Position numbers and translations under genes: made by a program. From JAGMDK01 sp023128695 (GTDB lineage Bacteria; Planctomycetota; Phycisphaerae; UBA1845; Fen-1342), in NCBI GenBank assembly GCA_030628805.1, contig DAOVQG010000010.1, positions 1 through 33,912 of the forward strand: a stretch of 33,912 bases of DNA. Direction: 5' to 3'. The notes beneath the pieces are model-generated. The model was not told where the DNA came from, did not search any database, and saw only the letters and a program-made list of their open reading frames with translations. Below are positions 8,080-16,320 of this stretch, one piece after another. Numbering within the stretch: the first letter of the stretch is position 1; each line of letters starts with the position of its first letter.

Positions 8080-9768
8080 TCAAAGCGTACGCAGCAGCGA
8101 CTGTATCTGGCCGAATGACTGCGTGTAGGCCTGAACGATTTTCTCCCAGTTCTTTGCAAAGCGTGCGGGTGGCTGCGATCGGATCTCGGACGGCAGGTGC
8201 GGGGCAAGCCGCTTCAGCAGCGCGCGCATGAAGGCCACCTTCATGTTCCAATCGAGCGGGTCCAGCGCTTCCGCGAGAACACCGCGTACATACTTCGCTT
8301 GCTCTTCGTATTTGTAGCGATCTGCCATGAGGTCCAACACGTAACGGAGCCCACCGCGTGTTGCGTCGCGGGCTTCAGCGAAGGCTGCGGGAGAGCCTCC
8401 GATGCGAGTGAACGCACGGTCGAGGAGATCCAAGGCGGCGGCGGCGACCGACTGAGGAATGACGGAGCCCGCGACTACACCGGTACGCCGCAGGACATGA
8501 AGGTAGAAAGAGGTGATCACATCGCTGAACTCGTCGTAGGAACTCGCCACGGTTGAATCGAGTGTATAGCCAATACGAGCGGAGTCGATGGGAACCGCAA
8601 CCTGCTCAGCCACGTGCAACGGATCGATCGCCTCCAGGACGACCTCGAGTGTCTTGGTAGCCGTATCACCATCGGGTACACCCTCCGCGTCTTGTTTGGT
8701 CGGCGATACGGGCGGCGGCTTGGCGTTTTTGCCCAAGGCCGCGTCATAGAGTGGGCTGATATCTTCATGGTCGGAGTCGCCCGCGAACTGGCTCAAGGCA
8801 ATGCAATCCCTGGCTGACAGCAGCGGGAACGTGGTTCGCAACCGACGTACCGCTGGAGGCAGGGACCGTACCAGTTGCAGCAGCCTGCTGCCAAAGCCCG
8901 CCGGGTACTTCTGCCTGTCAACGTGGTACGCTGCCCATGCCTTGAGAAGCGTATGCGCCGCGCCGCTGTCACCGGCCATCAGGTACCGCCCCAGTGCGGT
9001 CCAAAAACGACACTCGTTTCCCTGAGACAGGTGATGCGCGGCCCGCCCGACGGCGTCGGCATGGTCTTCGGATGGAACGGACGCTACATAAAACCCGCCT
9101 CTCAAGCTCGCCATGACGATCATGTCGTCATCGAAGATCTTTTGCACCAAATCGGCGACGTTGCCTACGACGATCGTTCGGATCTTCTCGGAAGCCTCCG
9201 CTACCGCGGTTTGGATACGCTGCCATTCGGATGGCGCCAATGTCTCAAGTGACCGGTCGCTGGGCGGTGCGGGGTAGATAAACCGCCGGACCGTGGGGTC
9301 TCCGGAACAGGCAGCCAGCTTGGCCGGAATCGCCTCAACCGCTGCGAAGTCCCCTGCTTTCGAGGCCACGTGGCCTGTCGCGACCATGTCCAGGGGTATT
9401 GGCATCTGCAGGGAGGCGGACAGCAGCGCCAAGAGAACCGGCAAGTCGGCCGAGAAGCCCGACACTTCGAATCCGAGATTGGCTGTTGAGGCTGCGCCGA
9501 GGTTGGCGGCAGTGAGCGTGAACTTCAGCCGAGGTAAGCCGAGTAACGTGGTGATTCGGTCGACGATCGGCAGAATTACTTCTGTGACGTGCCGGATGAC
9601 CGGGCTTACGAAGACAACCGGGCCGGGAACACGAACGCGCTTCGGCGAGGTGTCATCACGCACGCTGGCAACCACGGCAGTAGTAACAGCTTGGGCGTCA
9701 TCTCCCTGGCCGAAGACCAGCGCTGTCCTGGCTCGACCAATCGCCGTTGCATCATCCATCGTCTTCAT
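8080..9768 (-). CDS. Stand-alone Lon (S16)-type peptidase domain fused to a helical family domain
   Basis: From the ATG at 9768 the product has 562 residues; it overlaps the preceding gene by 17 bp. Residues about 45-165 match the Lon protease fold. The catalytic serine is in SGFSADLPV (Ser106), where Lon has GPSAG, and the lysine is in IPAKLAA (Lys150), 44 residues later, against 43 in E. coli Lon. The intervening ATGHV and the FIYPA strand also fit. There is no AAA+ ATPase module and no Lon N-domain. Residues 170-370 are helical, possibly TPR-like, and 371-562 are the helical domain shared with three neighbouring proteins. Lon-type domains without their own motor normally rely on a separate unfoldase or act as regulated peptidases. 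The VirD4-like and HerA-like ATPases of the same operon are candidate partners. Confidence 0.87.
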   Translation of the reverse strand: MKTMDDATAIGRARTALVFGQGDDAQAVTTAVVASVRDDTSPKRVRVPGPVVFVSPVIRHVTEVILPIVDRITTLLGLPRLKFTLTAANLGAASTANLGFEVSGFSADLPVLLALLSASLQMPIPLDMVATGHVASKAGDFAAVEAIPAKLAACSGDPTVRRFIYPAPPSDRSLETLAPSEWQRIQTAVAEASEKIRTIVVGNVADLVQKIFDDDMIVMASLRGGFYVASVPSEDHADAVGRAAHHLSQGNECRFWTALGRYLMAGDSGAAHTLLKAWAAYHVDRQKYPAGFGSRLLQLVRSLPPAVRRLRTTFPLLSARDCIALSQFAGDSDHEDISPLYDAALGKNAKPPPVSPTKQDAEGVPDGDTATKTLEVVLEAIDPLHVAEQVAVPIDSARIGYTLDSTVASSYDEFSDVITSFYLHVLRRTGVVAGSVIPQSVAAAALDLLDRAFTRIGGSPAAFAEARDATRGGLRYVLDLMADRYKYEEQAKYVRGVLAEALDPLDWNMKVAFMRALLKRLAPHLPSEIRSQPPARFAKNWEKIVQAYTQSFGQIQSLLRTL

Positions 9769-10456
9769 CACCACCCGGAGCGCGCCACTCGATCGCGATC
9801 CGGCCTGTCTCAACTCCCGGGAACACGCACAGCGTTAGCTCTCCGTCGAGCAGCTCAATCTTCTTGGTAGGTTCCTCGGTGGCCTCGCCGGTGTCAGCCG
9901 CCAGCTTTAGTGGGCGTCCGGGAAACGCAGCCGCCCAAACGAGATCGCCTTCCGTCAGCGTGTCCTCCCAGAGAACCCAACCGGTGTCGAGTGTCAGCGA
10001 GTACGTGCCGGCAGCGATCCTGCTGATCGCCCCGCTGCCCGCACTCCCGGCAAGTCGGATCGAACCGACTGCCACGCCTGCGCTGTCCATCAGTGTCAGC
10101 TCGACTCTGCGCTTCCCACCGAACTTCGCGATCTCCGCGATTACCCGTTCATATTCCGCTCGCCATCGCGGGTCACGCCGGAACTGATCAAGCGCCGGAT
10201 CTTGATCCAGTTGGACGGTGTCAGCTGTCTCCGCCACCAGTTCGGCCATACGCACACGCGTGGCCAACGCGTCCACCGTCCTGAAGTAGTCCACGCTCAC
10301 GGCCATGAATTCCTGGAATTGCTGGAATCCCCGTGCGTACGCCGGCTGACGGCCGAGCGCAGTGATATCGACGAACGCCTGCCGTAAGGCGTGTTCGGGG
10401 TGCGTCTCCTGCATGGCTTGGGCGATGATGGGCACGAAATAGAGGTCGTTGTTCAT
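9752..10456 (-). CDS. Unrecognised protein: helical N-terminus, beta-sandwich-like C-terminus
   Basis: The ATG at 10456 has GGAGGA six bases upstream and overlaps the previous stop as ATGA, a sign of coupled translation. The 234-residue product has a helical first half (ALRQAFVDI...RVIAEIAKFGGK) and a second half full of short strands: RVELTLMDSAG, GTYSLTLDTGWVLWEDTL and a PGVETGRIAIEW end. This looks like an immunoglobulin-like or jelly-roll domain. No catalytic residues stand out. Its position between the HTH protein and the Lon-like protein, with overlaps on both sides, suggests it belongs to the same complex or regulatory pair. Confidence 0.75.
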   Translation of the reverse strand: MNNDLYFVPIIAQAMQETHPEHALRQAFVDITALGRQPAYARGFQQFQEFMAVSVDYFRTVDALATRVRMAELVAETADTVQLDQDPALDQFRRDPRWRAEYERVIAEIAKFGGKRRVELTLMDSAGVAVGSIRLAGSAGSGAISRIAAGTYSLTLDTGWVLWEDTLTEGDLVWAAAFPGRPLKLAADTGEATEEPTKKIELLDGELTLCVFPGVETGRIAIEWRAPGGDEDDG

Positions 10457-11637
10457 TGCTCGTCCTCCTGCGGGCGATCGGGATGCACAGCGCGGACTCG
10501 ATGCCAAACGCCGGCTTCTTGGGCGGCCGCTACGAAGGACGGTCGGCTGGCCAGTGTCCGAGCGGTGTTCCGCCAGAGGTCGGGGATCGCCCAGCCATTG
10601 GGAGCCTTGTGCCGCTCAGCCCAGCGGCTGCCGGCGAACCGCGACAAGGTGGATTTGCTCAACCCGAAAGCCTCCGCAACCTGCCCGTCACGGTACTCCC
10701 CAGAACTGAGCTCGTGGAAGATCCGCAGGATCATCTGTCGGAGCGTTTCACGGCCCAAGGCTTGGATCGCCGGGCGTTGCAGCGAGAGGTTGTCAGCCTT
10801 CTCCTCGGCTACCTGCTCCGCCAGTCCTTCGACCGACATCCCGTGTAGCAGTGACCAAGGTAGAGTGGGGTGCGCCGTGTCGGAGCAACTCGCCAACTCG
10901 CCAACGTCGCTGAGTGACACAAACGTTCGTCTGACCATCTGCCCGTCGACAATCGCCTGCACGCGCTCTCGTTCTCCCGGCCGGGACGGATCCGGATCAT
11001 TCACGTTGGCACACAGCCAGGCGGTGATCTCTCGGCCGGACATCTCTGTTGGGAACCACAGGTTGATAGCTACGCCGTTGAGTTTCCATGCGTACCGCTT
11101 GACGAGTTGTCGAGCCCGCCGTGCGCATTCGAGGCACGACAGCAGAAAGTGCCTGTACACGTGTGTCTGCAACAGCCGGGCAGCCACAGCCTCCTGTTTG
11201 ATCCGAGAACCCGATGCCGAGGAATCCGTCCTACGCTCAACGTAATCGAGGAAAGCACTGAAGTAGTAGCGACAATCGACGCCTCCTTGTTTCAACGATC
11301 GGTCTTGGGATTGCCGTGATGCTCCCCCGGCGGCCTGGACCGGCAAACGACTGAACTTGTCTACCGTCAGCCCGTGGGCCGCATCGAGTACCGCCGCACT
11401 ACCGCCGCACCATTCGCGCGCCACAAAGCTGCCATGAAGCCGGTTGACGAATCCGACAAACAGTAGTCGCCGGTCAGCGCCGAATTGAAACACCGTACGA
11501 TGTTCGTGTAACTCGTGCAGCGCCTGCTGATCGCCTTGGCGCACGATCCGTGTGACCATGTCAACGAGCGAACACATGCCGAAGGATCGTCCATGGCGGG
11601 TTTGGGCAGTCGACATTCCGAGTGACGCTGTGCTCAT
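10453..11637 (-). CDS. Unrecognised regulator-like protein with C-terminal HTH
   Basis: The start at 11637 overlaps the kinase stop (ATGA) and has AGGGA upstream. The product is 394 residues. Residues about 310-345 read as a helix-turn-helix: YRDGQVAEAFGLSKSTLSRF has the A-x3-G-x5-L pattern of HTH domains, followed by the basic AGSRWAERHK. The middle part is helical with a Cys pair (LSCLECARRARQLVKRY). The N-terminal 130 residues are mixed alpha/beta, and I do not recognise them. A DNA-binding transcription factor for the operon is the simplest reading. The preceding kinase could modify it, but that is inference from adjacency only. Confidence 0.75.
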   Translation of the reverse strand: MSTASLGMSTAQTRHGRSFGMCSLVDMVTRIVRQGDQQALHELHEHRTVFQFGADRRLLFVGFVNRLHGSFVAREWCGGSAAVLDAAHGLTVDKFSRLPVQAAGGASRQSQDRSLKQGGVDCRYYFSAFLDYVERRTDSSASGSRIKQEAVAARLLQTHVYRHFLLSCLECARRARQLVKRYAWKLNGVAINLWFPTEMSGREITAWLCANVNDPDPSRPGERERVQAIVDGQMVRRTFVSLSDVGELASCSDTAHPTLPWSLLHGMSVEGLAEQVAEEKADNLSLQRPAIQALGRETLRQMILRIFHELSSGEYRDGQVAEAFGLSKSTLSRFAGSRWAERHKAPNGWAIPDLWRNTARTLASRPSFVAAAQEAGVWHRVRAVHPDRPQEDEQ

Positions 11638-13250
11638 GTCACGTCCCTGTCATAGCTGCTGCTGATCTGTCTACGTGCTTCAGCGACGTACCGATCCACT
11701 GAACGGGCCAGGGATAGTGCCCAGCGACGATCTCTGTTGCTGATGGCATCACGGATGTATCCACGCGTTTCCTCGATGTGCCGCGTTGTTTGCGTGACAC
11801 ACTCAATTGCCTGGGCCAAGCCCGGTGCGTTCGGACTCAGCGCCTTGGCCTGTTGTAAGTGCTCCAAGCCGGCCTCCCAGTGACCCTGGTGCACGGCTTC
11901 CGCGCCCCTCTCCACATGCTCACGGTACTCGCGAGCTCTGGCAGCCAGACGGGCTTGCACCAGCCGCCCTGCCGGATGGTTGGGGAAGGTCTGGATGGCC
12001 TCTTGCACCAGCAACACCGACTCAGCGAGAGTATGGCTATTCATGTCCCGCTCTGCAGTCGCGTACAGTTGCTGTGCCTGCTCCCGGCGCATCTCGAAAT
12101 CTGCCAACATTCCCTTGGCTTCAAAGTGGTCTGGCGCAGTTTCGAGAACGTCCTGGCAATGCCGCAGAGCCGCACGGAAATCGCCCTGCGACTTGCACGA
12201 GCGGGCTCGTTTCCATGACGATTCTTGTTGGCTGTATCCGACATCGTCGGCTTGACCGCGCCCTTCCAAGTCGTCCAGAAGGGTCCAGACGTTGGCATAC
12301 CTGTCAGCTGGGTTCTTCTTCAAACAGCGGGCCACGACGCGGGCCACGTTTTCCGGAGCATCCGGTAGCGTGTGGGGCGCCACGTTGACGTGCCGGTCAC
12401 GCAGACGCTGAAATGTTCCGGTGAACGGCGGTCGACACTTGGGATGCACCAACTCAAAGAGAACCAGGCCAAGCGCATAAATGTCGGCTCGGTGGTCGAC
12501 CTCGTCCGCGTAGGTGGCCGTGAACTGCTCGGGACTCATGTACGTCGGCGTGCCCAAACAAGGTGATGAATCACCTGGATCAGCGATGGGGGGGACTTGG
12601 GCCACGTCCGCCAACCCGGCAGCGCCGAAGTCCGCCGCTTTCAAGACGTTGCCGACCAACAACATGTTCTCGGGCTTGAGATCCCGATGTACGATTCCGG
12701 CGTCATGGGCTGATGCGACTCCTTCACACACCTGCTGGAAGTACTCTATCCCTGCGGTGTGGCGGACTTCCAGGTTGGCCTGGTTCTGGCGTAGCCAGTC
12801 CCGAAATGTCCCTCCGTCGGCATACTCCATCGACAGCAAGAGCAACCGACTGCTACCCCACGTTAGGACGTGGACGTCGTGCATGCGCAGTACATACCGG
12901 AAGTCAGCAAGCTTGCCGTGCAATGCGATCTCGCCGGAGAGCCGCGCGTCCGTTAGCTCCGAAGCGCAATGACCGACTTCCACTACTTTGATCGCCACGT
13001 CCTCGCCGCGTAGAGCGTCGTCCGCCAAGTACACTGTTCCATGACATCCATCGCCGAGGCGCTGCTTCACCGTGAACCGGTCCATCAACAGTGTGCCAGG
13101 CTCCAGTGCGAGCCGTGGACCTCTTGCAGCCGGATACCCGGATACGAAATGACGCGGCGGATCGCCACCGTGCACCGGTTGGCTGGTGGCTGCACGTTTC
13201 CCGCTGCGGGGTTTGACGGATGTGCGGCACTTCGGATACTTGCGTGACAT
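11634..13250 (-). CDS. Serine/threonine protein kinase with C-terminal TPR-like repeats
   Basis: The 538-residue product has a 50-residue disordered, basic N-terminus and then a complete Hanks-type kinase: glycine loop LGDGCHGTVY (66-73), VAIK lysine 88, catalytic HRDLKPEN (188-195), DFG at 207-209, GTPTYMSPEQ activation segment (233-242) and DIYALG. All catalytic residues are present, so it should be active. Residues 340-500 contain repeated helix pairs of TPR type (ALRHCQDVLETAPDHFEAKG, EHLQQAKALSPNAPG), suited to binding partners. There is no membrane span, unlike the kinase at 22639. It lies 23 bp after the propeller gene and overlaps the HTH gene. I infer that it senses or tunes the state of the system by phosphorylating operon products. 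Confidence 0.93.
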   Translation of the reverse strand: MSRKYPKCRTSVKPRSGKRAATSQPVHGGDPPRHFVSGYPAARGPRLALEPGTLLMDRFTVKQRLGDGCHGTVYLADDALRGEDVAIKVVEVGHCASELTDARLSGEIALHGKLADFRYVLRMHDVHVLTWGSSRLLLLSMEYADGGTFRDWLRQNQANLEVRHTAGIEYFQQVCEGVASAHDAGIVHRDLKPENMLLVGNVLKAADFGAAGLADVAQVPPIADPGDSSPCLGTPTYMSPEQFTATYADEVDHRADIYALGLVLFELVHPKCRPPFTGTFQRLRDRHVNVAPHTLPDAPENVARVVARCLKKNPADRYANVWTLLDDLEGRGQADDVGYSQQESSWKRARSCKSQGDFRAALRHCQDVLETAPDHFEAKGMLADFEMRREQAQQLYATAERDMNSHTLAESVLLVQEAIQTFPNHPAGRLVQARLAARAREYREHVERGAEAVHQGHWEAGLEHLQQAKALSPNAPGLAQAIECVTQTTRHIEETRGYIRDAISNRDRRWALSLARSVDRYVAEARRQISSSYDRDVT

Positions 13251-13273
13251 TATTCAGACTCTCGCCATGCCGA

Positions 13274-15175
13274 TCACCGGACCAGCTCTTCGGTAAGCAA
13301 CCTGCGCAGGGCGCATCTCATCGCTCGGTCTACGCGGTCCAGCCACCCGTTCGCTCGGGCTGCACTACTGACATTGCTCAGGCGTTGATGAACACGTTGG
13401 TTGTGCCGTACGGCCGACGTGGTCGCCTTGCGACTCGGGGCCTTGAAGAGCACGGCCGGCACCATGACCGTCTGCAGGCCGGCGTTAACCACCTTCACAC
13501 AGAACACAAGGCCCGCGAATCCCGCCTTCGGGCCAGCTTCAATCAAGACCAGGTCAAAGTGCTCACGTCGATTTCGGGTCAGCCAGCAGACGGTGCGATG
13601 CCGTGCCCGCGGCAACGGCTCGCGGCCAGCCTTGTTGCGTTCCTGATCGTACTTCTGGACGATTGCCTGCGGAGTCAGTTGAGCACCCCGGCTGCGCGAT
13701 TCTCCAAGGGTGCGCAAGACGAACAAACCCTGGAAGGGCTTGTCGGCTGCCGTCGCCGCGTCGATCAGCGACACGAGGGGGAGGTCTGGTTCCACGACCC
13801 AATCGCCGCCTCGCAGAATCTTTGCATATTCAGTGGACAGCCTCCGGGAAGCAGGGGCATCGTGATCAGCACCAAGGGCCTCGGCCCGCTGGCTGAATAA
13901 CAGGGCCTCTTCGAACTGCCACGTGGCCTCGAGCAGACCGGCGTAACGCGCAAACGATTCCCGCGACTCGGCGGCATGGGGTGGAAGCCCGTGCACCAGC
14001 GCCGCGTAGGCCTTCAACTCGGATAGCAGATCGCCTTCGTCTCGGGCTTGGGCTGCACGGAGCGCTAGCGAAACGTGCTGGTAGCCCAGGGCGGCCAGAC
14101 GCTCATGTAGTATGCCAACCTCGTCCAACTCGTTGCACGCCATGCGCTCCCGGATCGCATTGGCTAACCCCTCCACCTCCACGCGGCGCCGCTGTGTTTC
14201 ATCTCTGTTGAGCTCATCCCAGGTGGGACCGACGACAACGCGATAATTGCCACCCGGCAACCGGCTTTCCACGTGCAATCGGCATTCAACGAGGCGGCAC
14301 ACACACGCCTCGCCCCGTTCGTTGATCGCAATGATCCGCGCCGGATTCGAACCCACCAGTGCCGCGGATGTGATCCCGGCGGGCGCCTTCCCTTTGAACC
14401 GGGCTACGGACCCACGGGGGCGCCACAGTCTTGCGCATCTGTCCCGGAGACCGATCGTCAGCAATTCGACCTCCAACGGAACGATGGCGTAGAACTCGCC
14501 GTCATGCGCGTCGACTGTATGAACCTCGTCATCCAGCGGCCGCCAGGTAACGAGTTGACCGCCCCGAGCGGGATAGACCATCGCTTCGGCAGCCGGCCAC
14601 CACGTAAGCTTGGCTAGGGCGCTGATTGCCGGCGGAGGCGGCCCGTGTTCCAATCCCGTTAGCTGCCTCGTTGGCAAGTGCCAGGTCAACAACTCCCCGG
14701 AGGTCGAGAGGCCCATGAGGTGAGTCTGATCGCGTGCCACTAGCGCGCAAATGGCTTCGCGCCGCGTCGGCAATGCCTGTGGAGGCTCTTTCGTATTGCA
14801 ATTCCAAACATAGCAGCGTCCTTCAGTGTCACTGACCACCACATGCGGGGCACCAATCCAGCAGAGCGACAGTATGGGTGCACCGTGGACGACACTCCTG
14901 TTCACCTGCCATGCACCCGAATCTCCAGCAGTCACGTGCTGGGCGAAGTGCAGCAGCCCCGCTTTTGTCCCGACCACGGCGGTGTTGTTAGCATCCTCTG
15001 CCACAAGGGCGTACACGCTCTCGGTGGCCTGCAAGTTAAGCACGTCGTGTAGGCCGCCCGAAACAGGTTCGTACACCGAGACCCCGGGGGTCTTGTGCCC
15101 CCGGCCGAGGTACATGCGCAGCGGTTGATCCAGCGCAGGGTCTGTCGCATCAAACATGGACGATTTATCCGGCAT
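13274..15175 (-). CDS. WD40/beta-propeller-like protein
   Basis: I chose the ATG at 15175, which overlaps the previous gene by 11 bp and follows a GGTGGTGG run; ATG 15157 is an alternative. The product has about 633 residues. The N-terminal 300 show repeated strand patterns with W-x-[CP]-like ends (CYVWNCNTKEP, LLTWHLPTRQL, QLVTWRPLDDE, RCARLWRPRG) spaced 40-50 residues apart, as in a degenerate WD40 propeller. Residues about 310-470 are helical, TPR-like (EVGILHERLAALGYQ, FEEALLFSQRAEALG). The last 150 contain beta-rich sequence of unknown type. It probably binds other proteins and could be the recognition scaffold for the kinase next to it. Confidence 0.85.
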   Translation of the reverse strand: MPDKSSMFDATDPALDQPLRMYLGRGHKTPGVSVYEPVSGGLHDVLNLQATESVYALVAEDANNTAVVGTKAGLLHFAQHVTAGDSGAWQVNRSVVHGAPILSLCWIGAPHVVVSDTEGRCYVWNCNTKEPPQALPTRREAICALVARDQTHLMGLSTSGELLTWHLPTRQLTGLEHGPPPPAISALAKLTWWPAAEAMVYPARGGQLVTWRPLDDEVHTVDAHDGEFYAIVPLEVELLTIGLRDRCARLWRPRGSVARFKGKAPAGITSAALVGSNPARIIAINERGEACVCRLVECRLHVESRLPGGNYRVVVGPTWDELNRDETQRRRVEVEGLANAIRERMACNELDEVGILHERLAALGYQHVSLALRAAQARDEGDLLSELKAYAALVHGLPPHAAESRESFARYAGLLEATWQFEEALLFSQRAEALGADHDAPASRRLSTEYAKILRGGDWVVEPDLPLVSLIDAATAADKPFQGLFVLRTLGESRSRGAQLTPQAIVQKYDQERNKAGREPLPRARHRTVCWLTRNRREHFDLVLIEAGPKAGFAGLVFCVKVVNAGLQTVMVPAVLFKAPSRKATTSAVRHNQRVHQRLSNVSSAARANGWLDRVDRAMRCALRRLLTEELVR

Positions 15176-15791
15176 GGGAGCCACCACCGGTTTGGACCGG
15201 TCCGAGCGAGATTAGGTTCTTTACCTCCCCGCCAAGGCTCGCATTACCCCCTGCGTTGCCAACACGATCGGGAGTCGGCAGGGGCGGCGCCGACGATCGA
15301 TTGCGGGGTTCGCGACCGGGGAACTTATGGTTGCGGGCCGCTTCCAGAACTGCCTCGGCGCGTGACAACACAATTGTCACTGCCTCCTGATCGTTTTGCG
15401 CGTGGTAACATTGATCCCGCTGAGCCAACGCTGCATGCGAATACTCGTTGATTGGCTTGGTCAGGCGCAGTGACTGCTGATCAACTTCAATCCGCTGGAG
15501 GTTACCGCGGCAGCGATCCAATTCCCGCCCCAGTTCAGCCAGACATCCAGACAGCTTCTGAACATGTCCGGCGACTTTCCCCTCCGCTTCTTCCTTCTCG
15601 GCAAAGAGCTTCTCGGCGAACGGACACTCTGAGCTCCCGTCCTCCTCAACGAGGGGTAGCGAGTTCGTCAAGCTTTGGAGGTGGCCCACGTCACGCTCAG
15701 CCAATCCCAGGAAGGACTTCAGTGCGGGGCCCACAGGCACATCACTGGTTTCCAGGAGCTTATCTACGTCCACGTCACGATGGATCGTCAT
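15165..15791 (-). CDS. Coiled-coil protein with Gly-rich C-terminus
   Basis: The ATG at 15791 is preceded by GGAGGGAGG, and the gene begins 4 bp after the previous stop, so I rejected the longer frame to 16073 that runs through the neighbouring gene. The product is 208 residues. Residues 45-145 are a charged amphipathic helix typical of a coiled coil (FAEKLFAEKEEAEGKVAGHV, LSRAEAVLEAARNHK). The C-terminal 55 residues are Pro/Gly-rich and end TGGGSHAG. I know no family. With the preceding coiled-coil gene it may form a heteromeric rod or adaptor, close to the split HerA ATPase. Confidence 0.78.
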   Translation of the reverse strand: MTIHRDVDVDKLLETSDVPVGPALKSFLGLAERDVGHLQSLTNSLPLVEEDGSSECPFAEKLFAEKEEAEGKVAGHVQKLSGCLAELGRELDRCRGNLQRIEVDQQSLRLTKPINEYSHAALAQRDQCYHAQNDQEAVTIVLSRAEAVLEAARNHKFPGREPRNRSSAPPLPTPDRVGNAGGNASLGGEVKNLISLGPVQTGGGSHAG

Positions 15792-15795
15792 CGAC

Positions 15796-16308
15796 CTACC
15801 TCCCTCCGGCTCTGGCTCGGTTTCGCTGCCCGTTTTGGATTCGGTCACTTTCTTCCTGGGCGTCACGGGCGCGCTCTTCCTGGCCCTGCAGGAACTCGAT
15901 ATCCCGAAGCGCAGCCTCCTTGGCGCGAACCAACTCATTGACTGCCTCCGGAGTCTCGATCTGCCCGCTGGCATCAGACAGCTTCCCGAGGTCGGCCTCA
16001 CCGGTCTCAGAGCGTTCCTGCAACTCGCCCTCGTACTCGGTGCTCTTCTCCTGAAGGTCGTCCAACTCGCCATCCTGCCGGTCGAATTCGTCCACGGTCA
16101 CGTCGTCAGCCTGGTTGATGGAGGCTTCAACCTCTTCGCTTCCTTCCATGGTGCCGCTGAAATCCAAGGACTCGAGCGTGCCTCTGATCGTCTCGATGTC
16201 CGAGACGGACTCCTCCATGTCGGATTCCTTCTCCTTCATGGTATCTCGTGTATGGTCGACTTTTTCTTCCACCTCATGCCGACTCGGCACATCCCGGCTT
16301 CTACCCAT
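15796..16308 (-). CDS. Acidic coiled-coil protein ending in AGGR
   Basis: AAGGAGA lies seven bases before the ATG at 16308, and the gene follows the HerA C-half by 12 bp. The 170-residue product is very acidic and predicted to be helical through most of its length (HEVEEKVDHTRDTMKEKESD, LDDLQEKSTEYEGELQERSE, NELVRAKEAALRDIEFLQGQ). The C-terminus turns basic: QRNRARAGGR. The pairing with a HerA-type ATPase gene is probably functional; small coiled-coil partners are common around such motors. The penultimate Gly-Gly is noted because ubiquitin-like modifiers and Pup end near a Gly-Gly, but the rest of the protein shows no beta-grasp fold. Confidence 0.8.
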   Translation of the reverse strand: MGRSRDVPSRHEVEEKVDHTRDTMKEKESDMEESVSDIETIRGTLESLDFSGTMEGSEEVEASINQADDVTVDEFDRQDGELDDLQEKSTEYEGELQERSETGEADLGKLSDASGQIETPEAVNELVRAKEAALRDIEFLQGQEERARDAQEESDRIQNGQRNRARAGGR

Positions 16309-16320
16309 CGCCCTATCTCC

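Noticed and set aside
15792..16073. Longer start (16073) for the coiled-coil gene 15165-15791
   Set aside because: The extension runs through most of the upstream coiled-coil gene in another frame, while ATG 15791 has an excellent ribosome-binding site.
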